Below, in pieces: positions 20,499-31,204 of a DNA stretch of 64,000 nt. The stretch lies in contig NC_057861.1 in NCBI RefSeq assembly GCF_019393635.1, forward strand, positions 720,104,232 to 720,168,231, written 5' to 3'. The notes beneath the pieces were generated by a model. It was not told where the DNA came from. It saw only the letters and a list, made by a program, of their open reading frames with translations, and ran no database searches. The DNA is from Dromiciops gliroides (lineage: Eukaryota; Chordata; Mammalia; Microbiotheria; Microbiotheriidae). The translations under genes were made by a program, and so were the position numbers. How positions within the stretch are numbered: position 1 is the stretch's first letter; each line of letters starts with the position of its first letter.

Positions 20499-22912
20499 TC
20501 TTTTTTTAAAATTTTACTTTTGATCATAAAAAGCAGAACAAAGAGCAAGGACCCCAGGTGGCAGAGTATTCCAAGCCTACCCGAGGCCCACGACGGTTTT
20601 AGTGTCAGTCTTAAGACAAAGCTTTGGCTTCCAGGAAGACTCGGGAGCAGCTGGTGGCAGAGGAGGTGGAGCCTTCCTCAACACTTCCCTAACAAGGGAG
20701 ACCAGGGCTTTTTCAGCCCTTGTTCACAGTCATAATGTTGGCCCCAGGCCAGTGTAGCTGGAAGCAAGGGACTGGGACAGGGAGTTGCTTCAAGATTCAC
20801 TTGAGGAACACCACCTTGGGGATCTTGCCACCAGTCTTGAGCTGGGTAAAGACCTGTGATGCTCTAGCGAAGCCCCAGTCATTGTCCTGAAAGCACTTTT
20901 GTGACTATTCCAGGTTCATGCCAGACTGAATTGAAAAGATCTGTAACATCTCTTGCTGTTCTGGGGAGAGAGTGGGGACAGGGCTGGAGGAGGGGGTGGG
21001 AGTTGGCATGGTGAAGGCCAGGCGGATTTCATCGGTGGTGGTTTCTGATGAAGAACTTGTCGTTCACAATACAGAGCCTGGCAGTATTGTTGGAGGGGAC
21101 AGCAATGAAAACTCAGGAGAAAGCACAGACATAGTCTTGAGATTTTCCATCCACCTCCTTAAAGACCTTGTGCACAGCAAAGCATAGTGTGTTTCCGTCT
21201 GGGCGCAGATATCCACCACAAAGGAGTTCAGGTCATGCTGGGTCTTGGAGAACTGCTTGAGGAAGGTCATGACATTGAGGCACATATATTTTTACAGTCA
21301 GAAGCGAATGTTGGGGTCTTTGAGCTTCTTCATGTTCCTGCTGTCTTTGAAGTATTCACTCATTTTTCCCCAGGCAGGTTCTGGAGGGTGAAGGAGATGC
21401 TGAGGGAGCAGCAAGCCTGGTCATGGTAAGTGTCCAGCAGCCCTTGCCTGTCTCCAGAGTCATACACAGAATAATACTGCTGCAGAAAGTACATGACCAT
21501 GGCCTTCAGGTTTTCTGAACCGAAGTACCTGACCTTACAGGGCAGAAGGTTCCACATAAAAGACAATTGGGGGAGGGGCATCTAGGTGGCACAGTGGATA
21601 GAGCACCAGCCCTTGAGTCAGGAGGACCTGAGTTCCGATTCCACCTCAGAACATTGCCACTTACTAGCTGGGTGACCCTGGGCAAATCACTTAACCCCAA
21701 TTGCCTCACCAAAAAACAAAAAAATCAAAGACAGTGGGGAGGGGTGGGCAACTCGTGGCTGTCCAGAAGAAGCAACTTGGGGAAGCATTTCCAGATGGCG
21801 CTAATGTAGGAGAACTGGTCCCAGAAAGTGTCACAGAGAGGATCCCCAGTGAGCCACAGCTCATCCAACTTCAGCCCCTTCACCTTGTCCAGTTCTCGCT
21901 CCGAATTCAGTTCATTCCCAGAAATTTTCAGGATCTTGAGATTGAGTGCCCTCTGCACAATCTCTGACAAATCATCCAGCCTGTACAGTAGGTTATTGCT
22001 CAGATTCAGTGACAGCAGTTCAGGGATGTTTTCTTCGATGATCCAGAGGGAGGCAGACATGCAGTTTCTTCTATTTAGGATGACATGAATGTTTTGGGCC
22101 ACCTAGTCTGGGTCTGTGAGGAGGCCCTTCAAGTCCAGGGCCAGCTGGGAGACATCATAGCGCTTGCTCATGACAAACCTTCAGTTCTCCCAGTCCAAAA
22201 TCTTGTGATTCACAGCCTTGATGGCAGATGCTCTGTTGCATCCTCCACAAAGAACTTGGTCTGGGTGTTCTCATAGTGAAACTCAATAGGATTGAAGGGG
22301 ATACTGCATTTGCTCTGGATCGAGGTCAACAACCATGTCTTGTCGTATTTCCTGCTGTAAGGGATTTTGATCCTGAACCAGTTTTTTGGATGCTGCATGC
22401 AGGTTGGAGCCAGCAGAGCTTTCGCTGTCTTGACCAGGCCTATCTCGGCTCATGGTGACATGAATTCGGTCTCGGTTATGCCAATTATCTCCCCCCCTCA
22501 GGTTAGGTCGTGAGTTCTAAGGGGCATATGTGGATCGGGGACCATTTTGGTCATCGCTTATAGCTACATCACCATTATCCTCCTCAAGGTGAGGAGCTTG
22601 GGGACCAGGGCCACCTCTGTTTTGAGACCGTGAATTTGTCTCACCATATTTCCAGCTGAAGGGGCTCTGGCCTTTCTTCCGTCTTTGGCAAAAGCTACCC
22701 CCAACTCGGTCATCATGCTTGATATACGACTTGCCCTCGTCCACTAAGACGAGCTGGAGGACACCAGATGCTAATAAAAGAGAAAGCCCTTTGGCCTCTC
22801 CTGGGCTATACTGCACCTGGGCTTCAGAGTGAGCAGGCTGGGAGGTCCTCGGCCCCCACCCCCACCACACCTGAGCCAGCCTCCACCCACCGCCGGACTG
22901 GCTAGGAGCCTA
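20499..22912 (-). pseudogene. NXF1: NXF1 processed pseudogene (retrocopy)
   Basis: An intronless minus-strand copy of nuclear RNA export factor 1 (TAP), the receptor that carries mRNA through nuclear pores. Order from 22740 downward: N-terminal DEGKSY...HDD region; RRM with [18 protein letters not shown] and IEFHYENT (about 22400-22200); LRR domain with [14 protein letters not shown] and [17 protein letters not shown] (22100-21750); NTF2-like domain with [19 protein letters not shown] (21520-21420) and [13 protein letters not shown]; and a UBA-like end KIPKVVFLK with stop at 20799-20797. The start Met is Leu, a stretch of about 29 codons is missing near 22175 (before MSKRYD), several frames shift, and a SINE splits the LRR/NTF2 junction. 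The duplications ttacatttctcct (20486-20498) and ttgcatttcttct (22913-22925) and a short A-run at the 3' side show retroposition into the RTE. Non-functional as coding sequence. Confidence 0.92.
21574..21726 (+). repeat. tRNA-derived SINE inside the NXF1 retrocopy
   Basis: Plus-strand copy (ggcatctaggtggcacagtg ... attgcctcacc, then A-rich tail). It is flanked by aaagacaattggggg (21558-21572) and aaagacagtggggag (21727-21741), an imperfect duplication. It is the innermost layer of the RTE/NXF1 nest. Confidence 0.88.
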
Positions 22913-23449
22913 TTGCATTTCTTCTAAGGGATTCTTGCCCATAGTCAAATGTGTAATGACCACCTGAGTTACATTTACCCATTTACCCATTCCCTTCCAT
23001 TTAAGTTCCCTGATACCCAAGATATCAATGTTTAATCTTTTCATCTTGTGTCTGACCACAACCAGTTTATCTTGGTTTATATATCTTATATTCCATATTC
23101 CCATGCAGTAATGACTTTTCTGTTTAAGCTGATTCATCCACTGCTGAGCTTCCTTTTCCCTTTGGCTCAGCCACTTAATTCTTTCTGGAGCTACTTGTAG
23201 CTGTCCTCCACTCTTCCCCAGTAATGTATTGGATATCTTCCAACCTGAGGGGTTCATCTTATGAACAAAGATACTGGAATGGATTTGCCATTTCCTTTTC
23301 TGGTGGATGGCCTTTTGAACTCCATACTGTGACTTGTCTGTCTTGGGTAACCCTGCATGGCCTAGCTCATCATTTCCCAGAGTTACACAAGCCCTTCTGC
23401 TACAAAAAATGCAGTAATTATAAGAAGATCCAAGGAGATACATTTGTCC

Positions 23450-24075
23450 AAAATGTAAAATGTTGTCGAGATTTCTAGGAAGATGGAGATTGAAAAAAAT
23501 GTCATAAGATCAGGCAGTTAAGAGACCATTGTCATCCAATGGCTAGAGTGAATAAACTCAATGGGAGTAGAATATTTCTGTTCAACCAAGAGAGAATCCC
23601 ACATCTACCCCCAAGAAAAAAAAGTTCCTGAAGTCTCTAGTAGCAAGCTAATGATAGGGATGTGATTAAGTTTCTGGTTACTCTACATACCAGCTTCTTT
23701 CCAGAGTCTTTCTCTTCCTCTAAGTCACTGAAGAGGATTTAGAATTGTGTATCTTTTTTTCTTGAATTTGAATGCCAGTGGGATAGGTTCTCTCCCTCTC
23801 TAAGCTCTCAACTCCCCAGCCCTCTCAAGTGCTTATGAAATATTGGGTAATCAATCTCCAGAAATGTGCAGAACCTTAGGCAAATGGACTTTGAGCAGCA
23901 AATTGCATGCATTTGGGGTTGGGAGTGGGGTGGGATTTGGCCTTATTATTTTCTACTAGAAAGACCACCTTTTGCATTATGATTTTCTGAATTTCAAAGG
24001 GAAGAGACTGAGAGAAAAAGTATGGTAAAATGAAAAGGGTAAAAGAATTGCATCCAGTTGCCTGGATTTGATCCC
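23450..24075. other. unrecognised intergenic sequence
   Basis: Between the RTE 5' side and a MIR relic. No gene or named repeat seen. Confidence 0.4.
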
Positions 24076-24079
24076 TGTT

Positions 24080-24170
24080 TCCTAGTCTTACTGGCTGTTT
24101 AACTAGAAGCTTTCTGAACCTTGGTTTCCAAATCTCTGAAATAATGACCTTTAAAATCCCTGCATCACTG
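24080..24170 (+). repeat. MIR relic
   Basis: 'ctggatttgatccctgtttc', 'ttggtttccaaatctctgaa', 'aataatgacctttaaaatcc' follow the sense order of MIR. Diverged. Confidence 0.5.
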
Positions 24171-24177
24171 TTTTAAA

Positions 24178-24335
24178 AAAATATATACATGCACACACAT
24201 GTACAAATACACACATGAATGTACACATACACGCAAACACATGTGTGTATAATTATATGTGTGCAATGCATATATGGGCATATATACAGATATACATATT
24301 CAGATATGCATATATACATATTATATATCACATCT
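24178..24335 (+). repeat. AT/CA-rich microsatellite cluster
   Basis: Interleaved (CA)n, (ATAC)n and TATA-rich units. Non-coding. Confidence 0.75.
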
Positions 24336-24339
24336 TAAA

Positions 24340-24965
24340 CATTATGTACTCTAAAAATGTAAATAACTCCGTTGAACATATTCAATCAGATTCTTGTGGA
24401 AATTTTAATTTTAGTGATATTTGAGACAGAAGTGCTTCAAACAGTAGATCTTTTTAATAATCCTTTAAAATTATTTTGTGGAAGTCCAAGAGAGTTGACC
24501 AGTTTTTATTTTAAAGGAACAATAATATTTGACCACAATGACAAGCCAGGGGGAACAAACATGGTCATCTGAAATATCAGTTTCCTGGGATACATGCTAG
24601 TAATCTCTGCATGAATATATGTGCGATGACTTTGAAAATTAAAAGAAACAAAATAATGCTACCTTTCTCCCTTTTGGCATTCCACATTTTAAAAATGATA
24701 AGAGAAAAGAACTTCAGGTTCATTCCTTTGATTAAAGCAATTAAGATTTTCTCCAAAAATGATTTGTCTAAGTTTGAAATAACTCAAAGCTTTTATCCCC
24801 TCAAAGGATTCTCTCAAAGTCACGACATTACAACAAATGGTATGAAATCTCCTGATGTGCATGTTGAAGATCCATAGAATCTGTGTTGGAAGGAATCTTA
24901 AAAATCATCCTGGTTATTAGCTTCCTTGAACCTCTTCCTTCTTGTTGTTCTTATAATTTTTGCCA
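24340..24965. other. AT-rich spacer, nothing recognised
   Basis: Several short frames (24372-24572, 24611-24877) show no domain or codon pattern I recognise. Confidence 0.4.
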
Positions 24966-24971
24966 TTGTCC

Positions 24972-25030
24972 TCCTCCTCCTCCTCCTCCTCCTCCTCCTC
25001 CTCCCCCTTCTCTTCCTCCTCCTCCTCCAT
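24972..25030 (+). repeat. (CTC)n trinucleotide repeat
   Basis: About 15-18 CTC units with a short interruption. Confidence 0.85.
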
Positions 25031-25140
25031 TAAGGCAACCATAAAAGTTTGAGCTAGTGATGAATGGTTGATCTTGATAAGCCTTTCATTCTATTTCTGC
25101 TGCTCCTACTTCTGTGGTATGCCTTTTGTATTTTCCAAGT

Positions 25141-25147
25141 TCTCTCT

Positions 25148-25236
<89 letters not shown>
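25141..25236 (+). repeat. (TC)n microsatellite
   Basis: A 96-bp dinucleotide tract with one 'ca' interruption near 25151. The serine-leucine and arginine-glutamate frames through it are products of the repeat. Confidence 0.95.
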
Positions 25237-25238
<2 letters not shown>

Positions 25239-25544
25239 CTTTCACCATAATCAACCTAATCTGTCTTCCCTCCTTAGTGTTAGATTGGTTGGTGAGGGAG
25301 TGTTATTCCTGGTGTTTAGGCAGATGAAGCTTCCATAATTCAAGTTTACCAGTTATATTTACTGCCCCTCAGCCCTTGAGCCATTCTTGATATTGTTCCC
25401 ATGCTTTTTATTCATGATGTCTTTGACCATTAGTTGATTGCAACACCCTCTACTGCTTTTATACAAAGCTTGAGAATATTCCACTCCTATTTTATAAAGT
25501 AATTAAGATCATACTCATATAAAGTTAGTTGATAACTTAGAGGC

Positions 25545-25650
25545 CATTGAGTCAAAAACTTATTTTACAGAGTTAAATACTTAGTGAGTGGGAGAGCCAG
25601 GATTGGAATCCAAAGTCTTGCACTCTAAAGTCAGTTTTCACTCTGCTGGA
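25545..25650 (-). repeat. THER/MIR-like relic
   Basis: 'gaggccattgagtcaaaaac', 'gagtgggagagccaggattg' and 'ggactaaaatgcc' match the antisense layout of an ancient MIR/THER-type SINE. Confidence 0.5.
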
Positions 25651-25654
25651 CTAA

Positions 25655-26220
25655 AATGCCATTTAATATCACTATTTTCTTGTACTCTGTGTGTTCCTAG
25701 ATTGACTTCCCTGTTTTCACAAAATTTAATCAAAGTAACAGATTGCATTGCAAGATGTGCAGAGTATTACATTCCTGCTCTTGAGTTTCTGTTGTCACCT
25801 CCATTTCTCTGCATCAAAGACCTGCTTACGAGAATCCCTGAGGCTTGTTCTATCCATAGTTTCTTCTGCAAGCTGTCTTCTCAAGTGGAAAACAGTGCCC
25901 CTTAAAATAACCAAAATTTCCTTAAGGGGGTAGCCTTAGGGTTTCTTACTTGCATTTTAATGCTTGAGCCCAGACCATTAATTACTGATGGGAAATTGAC
26001 TAAGGAGAGAATCTCTTCACTCAACTATCCCATTACTCCATCCCCTCCCCATAGTATTTTTTTATATTTCTAAGAAGTATCTCATGTTTTCAGAAATACA
26101 ATATTCAAAGGAAGAGAATATAAGTCTCCCTCCTTGGGAATCCTTGATGGATTCTTGTAGGCCTTCACAGTTCTAGATAGCTCTCAAAAAAACAGCAGAG
26201 CTGTGCTTCCTTTTGAATCC
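25655..26220. other. intergenic, no gene recognised
   Basis: A 105-codon frame at 25588-25905 has no signal peptide, motif or family likeness and begins inside a SINE relic. I treat it as chance. Confidence 0.4.
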
Positions 26221-26224
26221 TAAA

Positions 26225-26315
26225 AGAAAAATAAGCTTTTTGATGACAGATGCTACCTTTATCTTGGCTTTATAACCCCAATACCTAATATTTTATTCAA
26301 TAGAATTGAATAAAA
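26225..26315 (+). repeat. L2 3'-end relic
   Basis: 'ataagctttttgatgacaga...ttataaccccaataccta' follows the L2 3' UTR pattern (aagctccttgagggcaggga...). Confidence 0.4.
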
Positions 26316-26556
26316 AAATCTGACTATTATAGATTTATATCTACAAATCAGTCTTTTGGGTCCTTTAAATGATGTTTTCATCAAAATCCATAGGTTCTCC
26401 CATTACTGTCCATTAGTATGCTCTAAATCAATAATCTTTGACCAGTAGTCATACTTATAGGGATAGATCAACATCATAATAGTTGGCCAAACATCATTGT
26501 CTTTTGTACTCTACATGGAATTCAATAACAAGTAATTACACAATAATCCCTAGGTA

Positions 26557-26725
26557 GGGGGCAGCTAGGTGGCACAGCGGATAGAACACCAGCCCTGAAT
26601 TCAGGAGGACTTGAGTTCAAATCCAGCCTCAGGACACTTGACACTTTCTAACTGTGTGACCCTGGGCAAGTCACTTAAACCCAATTGCCCTGCAAAAAAA
26701 AAAAGAAAAAGAAAAAACAAAAACC
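26557..26725 (+). repeat. tRNA-derived SINE (WSINE-like)
   Basis: Standard head and body with an A-rich tail. Duplications ataatccctaggta (26543-26556) and ataatcccgaggta (26726-26739), 13 of 14 identical. Confidence 0.9.
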
Positions 26726-26739
26726 ATAATCCCGAGGTA

Positions 26740-27480
26740 AAGGGATTCTAATTTGGCTACTCCTTATTCATATATTCATATGTAAATATATACAGTTTAT
26801 ATATGCATATATTCAATTTTATTTGAAAATTATGAACCAGTTTCCCATAATTTGATCTTTATTTTAGAGCCTAGTCCTATCATGAAGGTCCCAGTTACAA
26901 TGTGTGTCAGGGAGTTCCTAACCTTTCTAGATAAGCCAATAGAGAAAAGTTTCATCACAGTCTGCACAAAGTAACTGAACCCTCCTCCTACCACCACTAC
27001 CTAGGTAACCTATTTGAGAGACCTATATAATATCCATGACATCTAGTACTGCCCTGGATGGCAATTTCGTCATGCAGAGTTAAGGTTGCTTCCCTTGAAT
27101 CAGAGCATCCCTCAACAACTCCTCCATCTGTGCTATAATCCTTGTTTCCTGAAGCTCCTTTCCAGTCACTGCTCCATATTGTTGCTCTAATTTGCTACCC
27201 TACTTATCCTCTCTGGATCTCATCTAATCTTTCTGTTCTCCATCTCCCCCAAGGGATAGCTAGCAATGGTTTACTCAAATTATCTGAGGGCGGGTAAACA
27301 TTTTTAAGAGCAATGCAGGAAAAGCAGAGCAGGAACCTCCTACACAGTTAGTCTTTCTGAAGAAAAGAAGATTTTTAATCCATGTTACTTAAGTTATGCC
27401 AAAATTCTTAATGCCATACTCTGTAGCATTAAAAAAATGGCTGAAAATGAGGTTAATTCCCATAACCTTCTATGGTAGAG
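26740..27480. other. unrecognised intergenic sequence
   Basis: No gene, RNA or named repeat seen. Confidence 0.4.
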
Positions 27481-27484
27481 TTTA

Positions 27485-27622
27485 AAGAATACTGTATGTG
27501 AAGTGATTGATAGTCATATCTCTCAATCTCCATAGATCTCAGTTTCCTCATCTAAAAAAGAGTAGATTGGCTATATTGCCTCTAAATGACCTTGGGCTCT
27601 CAATGTATGATTCTATCATCTG
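27485..27622 (+). repeat. THER/MIR-like relic
   Basis: 'cagtttcctcatctaaaaaa', 'gcctctaaatgaccttgggc', 'gtatgattctatcatctg' follow the sense order of an ancient MIR/THER SINE. Confidence 0.55.
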
Positions 27623-27714
27623 TAAGATTAAAAAATAATGTAACTAATATAATAATTTGGGTATCATTTATCATGTATTTAAAATCTAGAAAACACAATA
27701 CCGACACAAAACCA

Positions 27715-27900
27715 TTTGATACTCAAAACAATCCTATGCAGTGAGTACTATCATACCTACTTTTTAAGTGAAGAAATTGGTACTCAAAGAGTATAAGTTT
27801 CCTGCCCATGGTAATACAGGCAGTAAATATCCCAGGCAGAATTTTAATCTAGGTCTTTCTGGCTCACATCCTAGTATACAATATACTATAATATACTGTC
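27715..27900 (-). repeat. MIR relic
   Basis: Antisense MIR order: 'caatcctatgcagtgagtac', 'gtgaagaaattggtactcaa', 'taatctaggtctttctggct'. Confidence 0.6.
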
Positions 27901-28127
27901 CCAGAATTGTTGATTGTGGATCAGAGAATCAGATAGCATGGTCAAAAATCTAGAAAGCTATAAATATCAGGTTATTTTTCTATTACATATTGATAACTAT
28001 AAAGTAATTTACTATTATCTCATGAAAATACTTAACATGTATCAGATTTTTTCTTTCTCTCTCTATATATATACATATATATTTTATCATAAAAATAATC
28101 AGCAGCATTTCTAGAGATATAATATGA

Positions 28128-28215
28128 CATAATTGGCTGAGTTGTATACTTGGAAGGAAGAAAACCTGGCTTCTAAGCCTCTTTCTTTCAATTTGCTAAG
28201 TTACCATGAGAAAGG
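28128..28215 (+). repeat. MIR-like relic
   Basis: 'gttgtatacttggaaggaag...cctggcttctaagcctc' resembles the sense MIR head and body; poorly preserved. Confidence 0.35.
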
Positions 28216-28219
28216 CATT

Positions 28220-29410
28220 TTCATTCTCTGAAAATTAATCATCTACATAATAACATAAGTTATAGATTGGGTTGTACTTTGCCTAGGTAGGAGTTATCAC
28301 ATTGAGAGAAATTTCAAGTGTTTAACATATTATCTGTGATCTATATCACTTTTTAGGTAGATATAGTTTTCTCTTGGTTGATATATTTTAAAAAATAATA
28401 ATAATACACAAAAAGCCAGAAGTATATATCAACTCATGGGGTATTTTTCACATTCAAAAAAACATGAACTCTTTATTAAAATGTCTAAATTTCCTTATTT
28501 CAAAGGAAATTGGGAATAGGATATAGTTTTATGTTACACAAGGGCAATTCACAAGGAATTAAATCTAAATTTTAGCCTCACTTTGAATAATTGTAACTGG
28601 TAACCAGAACAGCAGCAAGCTATACAAGTCCCTATTTTTAACAGCCTCTCCCAATAGGGACCAAACACTATGTATCATATTAGCATAAATTTAATTTATT
28701 TGGTTATACAAAATGTAAATCAATAAGAACAAATTTTATGTCCTTCCTCTGATTCCTTCCTGCTAACAATACAAGCTAAGTACATCTATACTGAGGAAAC
28801 TGTAGAGTATTTCTATACTAATTAGGGTCTGTCAATTTCCTCCCACAGCTAAATGACCTTGAAAGAAAGCAAGTCCTCTCATTGCTGGCTTAAAAATGCT
28901 TTCTTCTGAGATCACAAAGTGCCTCCTTTGTTCCCATCAGACCTCTTCAGCAAGGGCATTTCTGAGAAAACACCTAAGTCCAAACCAGGAATACTTAATT
29001 CTACACATAGGATAAACAAAATAAATAACTAAAACAAAGCATACAAAAACATTTTCTTTCCTTATTTAACAACGTACTGACCACTATCCAACATATCAGG
29101 AATTTTGCAAAACTCAAAAAATTAAACATTTAAGTCTGGCATGTTTTGTAGTAGAAGGAAAAATAAGTAGTTATTAATGGTTCTATTCTGAGTGATCCAT
29201 CCTTCATTTTCACAGAAGTGGCAAACTCTAGTGGGGTTGCTGTCAGGACTGAGAAATAATCTTTCTGAATGAACTTTGCTCTCAAGACAGAGTAAAAGAT
29301 TTTAAAAATGAATATTAAATTTAGTTAGTTATTGTTGAGCCCATAATGTATGTTTCAAAATTTTAAAAAAATCTTTATTTGTATTGAAATAAAATGCCTC
29401 TTCCTTGGGT
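28220..29410. other. repeat-poor AT-rich DNA
   Basis: No coding or repeat signature. The part at about 28850-28990 (with taaatgaccttgaaag and agatcacaaagtgcc) is less AT-rich than its surroundings and could be conserved non-coding DNA, but the sequence alone cannot show that. Confidence 0.35.
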
Positions 29411-29417
29411 GACTAGA

Positions 29418-29529
29418 CTATATCTATATCTATATATCCATACATACCTATATGTATGTATACATATATGTATATGTACATATACATATATAAACCACGC
29501 ATATGCATACACATGTATGTGTTTATATA

Positions 29530-29560
<31 letters not shown>

Positions 29561-29565
29561 TTCCT
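29418..29565 (+). repeat. TATA/TACA/TG microsatellite cluster
   Basis: Alternating (TATC)n, (ATGT)n, (TG)n and (TA)n blocks ending in 'gtgtatatatatatat'. Confidence 0.8.
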
Positions 29566-29569
29566 CCCG

Positions 29570-30083
29570 TCTTCCTAAAAGACCATTTTAAGATCTTTGG
29601 CACAGTAAAAGCAATGAAAAACAATTGAAAATCTGATGGGTTAATTTGTAGATTTCTGAAAAAAAAGTAGTATCTAGCATGAAAATAATAATAATGATAA
29701 TAATTTTTCTCTTCAAAGAAAACTAATGTTCCCTTAGTCAGATTTTCATCTTTCTACCAGGGAAGTTGGTCAACCATTAAGTCAATAAACAGAATTTCCT
29801 TTGGCTGAAAAGAGAAGTTACTTCCTATACTCTACTTCATTAGTGAGTTCAACCCTGAAATAATAATTATTACAGAGAAACTTTCTGATACCTTGCAGTT
29901 CATATTCATCACACACCTTTCCGAGTGTACTTCTGCAATAGTAACGTTGTAACAATTTTTCCCCCTCCAATTTGGTCCTCTCCCTTTGAGTGACCTCGAT
30001 ACTTCTTTTTCACATTGGGTTGTATTTTCTCACTCCAAGTATGTCTGTATGCCTAAAAGAACACAAACATTAAAAATAGACTT
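29570..30083. other. intergenic, nothing recognised
   Basis: No gene or named repeat. Confidence 0.4.
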
Positions 30084-30094
30084 CTACTTTTTTC

Positions 30095-30245
30095 TTTTTT
30101 TTTTTTTTTGCAGGACTATGAAGGTTAAATAACTTGCTCAGGGCCACACAGCTAGTAAATGTCAAGTGTCCGAGACTGGATTTGAACTCAGGTCCTCCTG
30201 AATCCAAGACAAGTGCTTTATCCACTGCGCCACCTAGCTGCCCCC
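30095..30245 (-). repeat. tRNA-derived SINE (WSINE-like)
   Basis: Poly-T, then 'aggttaaataacttgctcag' and 'ccactgcgccacctagctgc'. Flanking duplication is only approximate (around tactttttt and tacttttat). Confidence 0.85.
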
Positions 30246-30589
30246 ATATACTTTTATTTCTTAGAGATGTTAGGGGGCATCAAAAAAAGCATTAAGTTTT
30301 CCAAAGGCATCCATACTGAACACATTCTCCAAGAGTTACATGAATTGGAAAAGAGTTCATTTGGCCAAATAGTAAGAATCAGGGATAACACAACTCATGT
30401 GCTCCACACAAGGTTAAAAGATCTAGAGGCAGACCCATAGTAAATTACAGATACTTCTTATGGAGAATTTTTAGGAAGACATAGATGAGTCACATGAGAT
30501 GAACACTTATGAATGGGTTGTAATGTATACTACTGATGAGTGTTGTGCTTATCAGTGAGATCAGAGATCCATTGAATCAATAAACATTC

Positions 30590-30850
30590 CATTTTGTTGA
30601 TGTTGTACTTATCCAGTCGTTTCCAACATGTCCAACTCTTTATGACATCATTTGGCATTTTCATGGCAAAAATACTGGAGTGGTTTGCCATTCCCTTCTC
30701 TAGCTCATTTTACATATGAGAAATTGAGGTAAACAGGGTTAAGCGACTTGCTCAGAGTAACACAGTTTATAACTGTAGGGGTCTGGATTTGAACTCAATA
30801 ATCCTGACTCCAGTCCCGGTGTTCTGTACTATATAGCTGTGTACCTCCAC
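30590..30850 (-). repeat. CORE-SINE with RTE-type tail, copy 3
   Basis: Left end 'catgtccaactctttatgac' is the complement of an RTE tail and matches the RTE at 18307. Then 'tactggagtggtttgccatt', 'cattttacatatgagaaatt', and head complement to 'atatagctgtgtacctcc'. Confidence 0.8.
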
Positions 30851-31059
30851 CAACCTAAAATGACACAATTCACTAATCTTTTCTTAATTTGAAAAATAAC
30901 TTCTTCTTATTATTAATTATTTAAACTTATATGACTAATGTCTTAGTATCTTTTGCTTTGTCACTAACAGGGTCAAAAAAGCTTTTCAAAGAAAGAAATC
31001 AAGAAGTCATGGTTTTCTCTTTCCTCAACCATTTCATTTGTTTACACTCATGATTATAT

Positions 31060-31200
31060 ATCTGATAGAACACTTGACTAAAAAGACCTAGATTTAAGAC
31101 ACTACTTTCTTATTTACCAGAAATCATAACCTTTCAGAGCCTCTTTATTTTTCCTTTTCTGAAAAAAAATATAAATTTAATAAAATGTTGATGATCACAA
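31060..31200 (+). repeat. MIR relic
   Basis: 'gaacacttgactaaaaagac', 'ttcagagcctctttattttt', 'aaatgttgatgatcacaaag' follow the sense MIR order. Confidence 0.45.
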
Positions 31201-31204
31201 AGAT

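Larger units (their letters stand above)
18100..23445 (-). mobile_element. RTE-clade (BovB-like) LINE, heavily nested
   Basis: A minus-strand non-LTR retrotransposon in four blocks: 23445-22913, 20485-19812, 19282-18307 and 18125-18100. The endonuclease start is readable at about 23120-22920: GIWNIRYINQDKL, LNIDILGIRELKWKGMGK. Downstream text 'gcatcacaataatagaagtc' continues the endonuclease. The 3' part carries 'aagattgaaggcaaaaggaa' and the tail 'catgtccaactcttgatgac', the typical BovB/RTE ending. The reverse transcriptase core is absent: endonuclease-linker and 3'-proximal sequence meet near 18990-19060. Blocks rejoin cleanly when the nested SINE, LTR and NXF1 copy are set aside. Confidence 0.85.

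Noticed and set aside
22910-23443. 177-codon minus-strand frame as a host gene
   Set aside because: Its text matches the 5' region and endonuclease start of an RTE/BovB-like LINE.
25054-25338. Serine-leucine and arginine-glutamate repeat proteins
   Set aside because: Pure translations of the (TC)n microsatellite in different frames.
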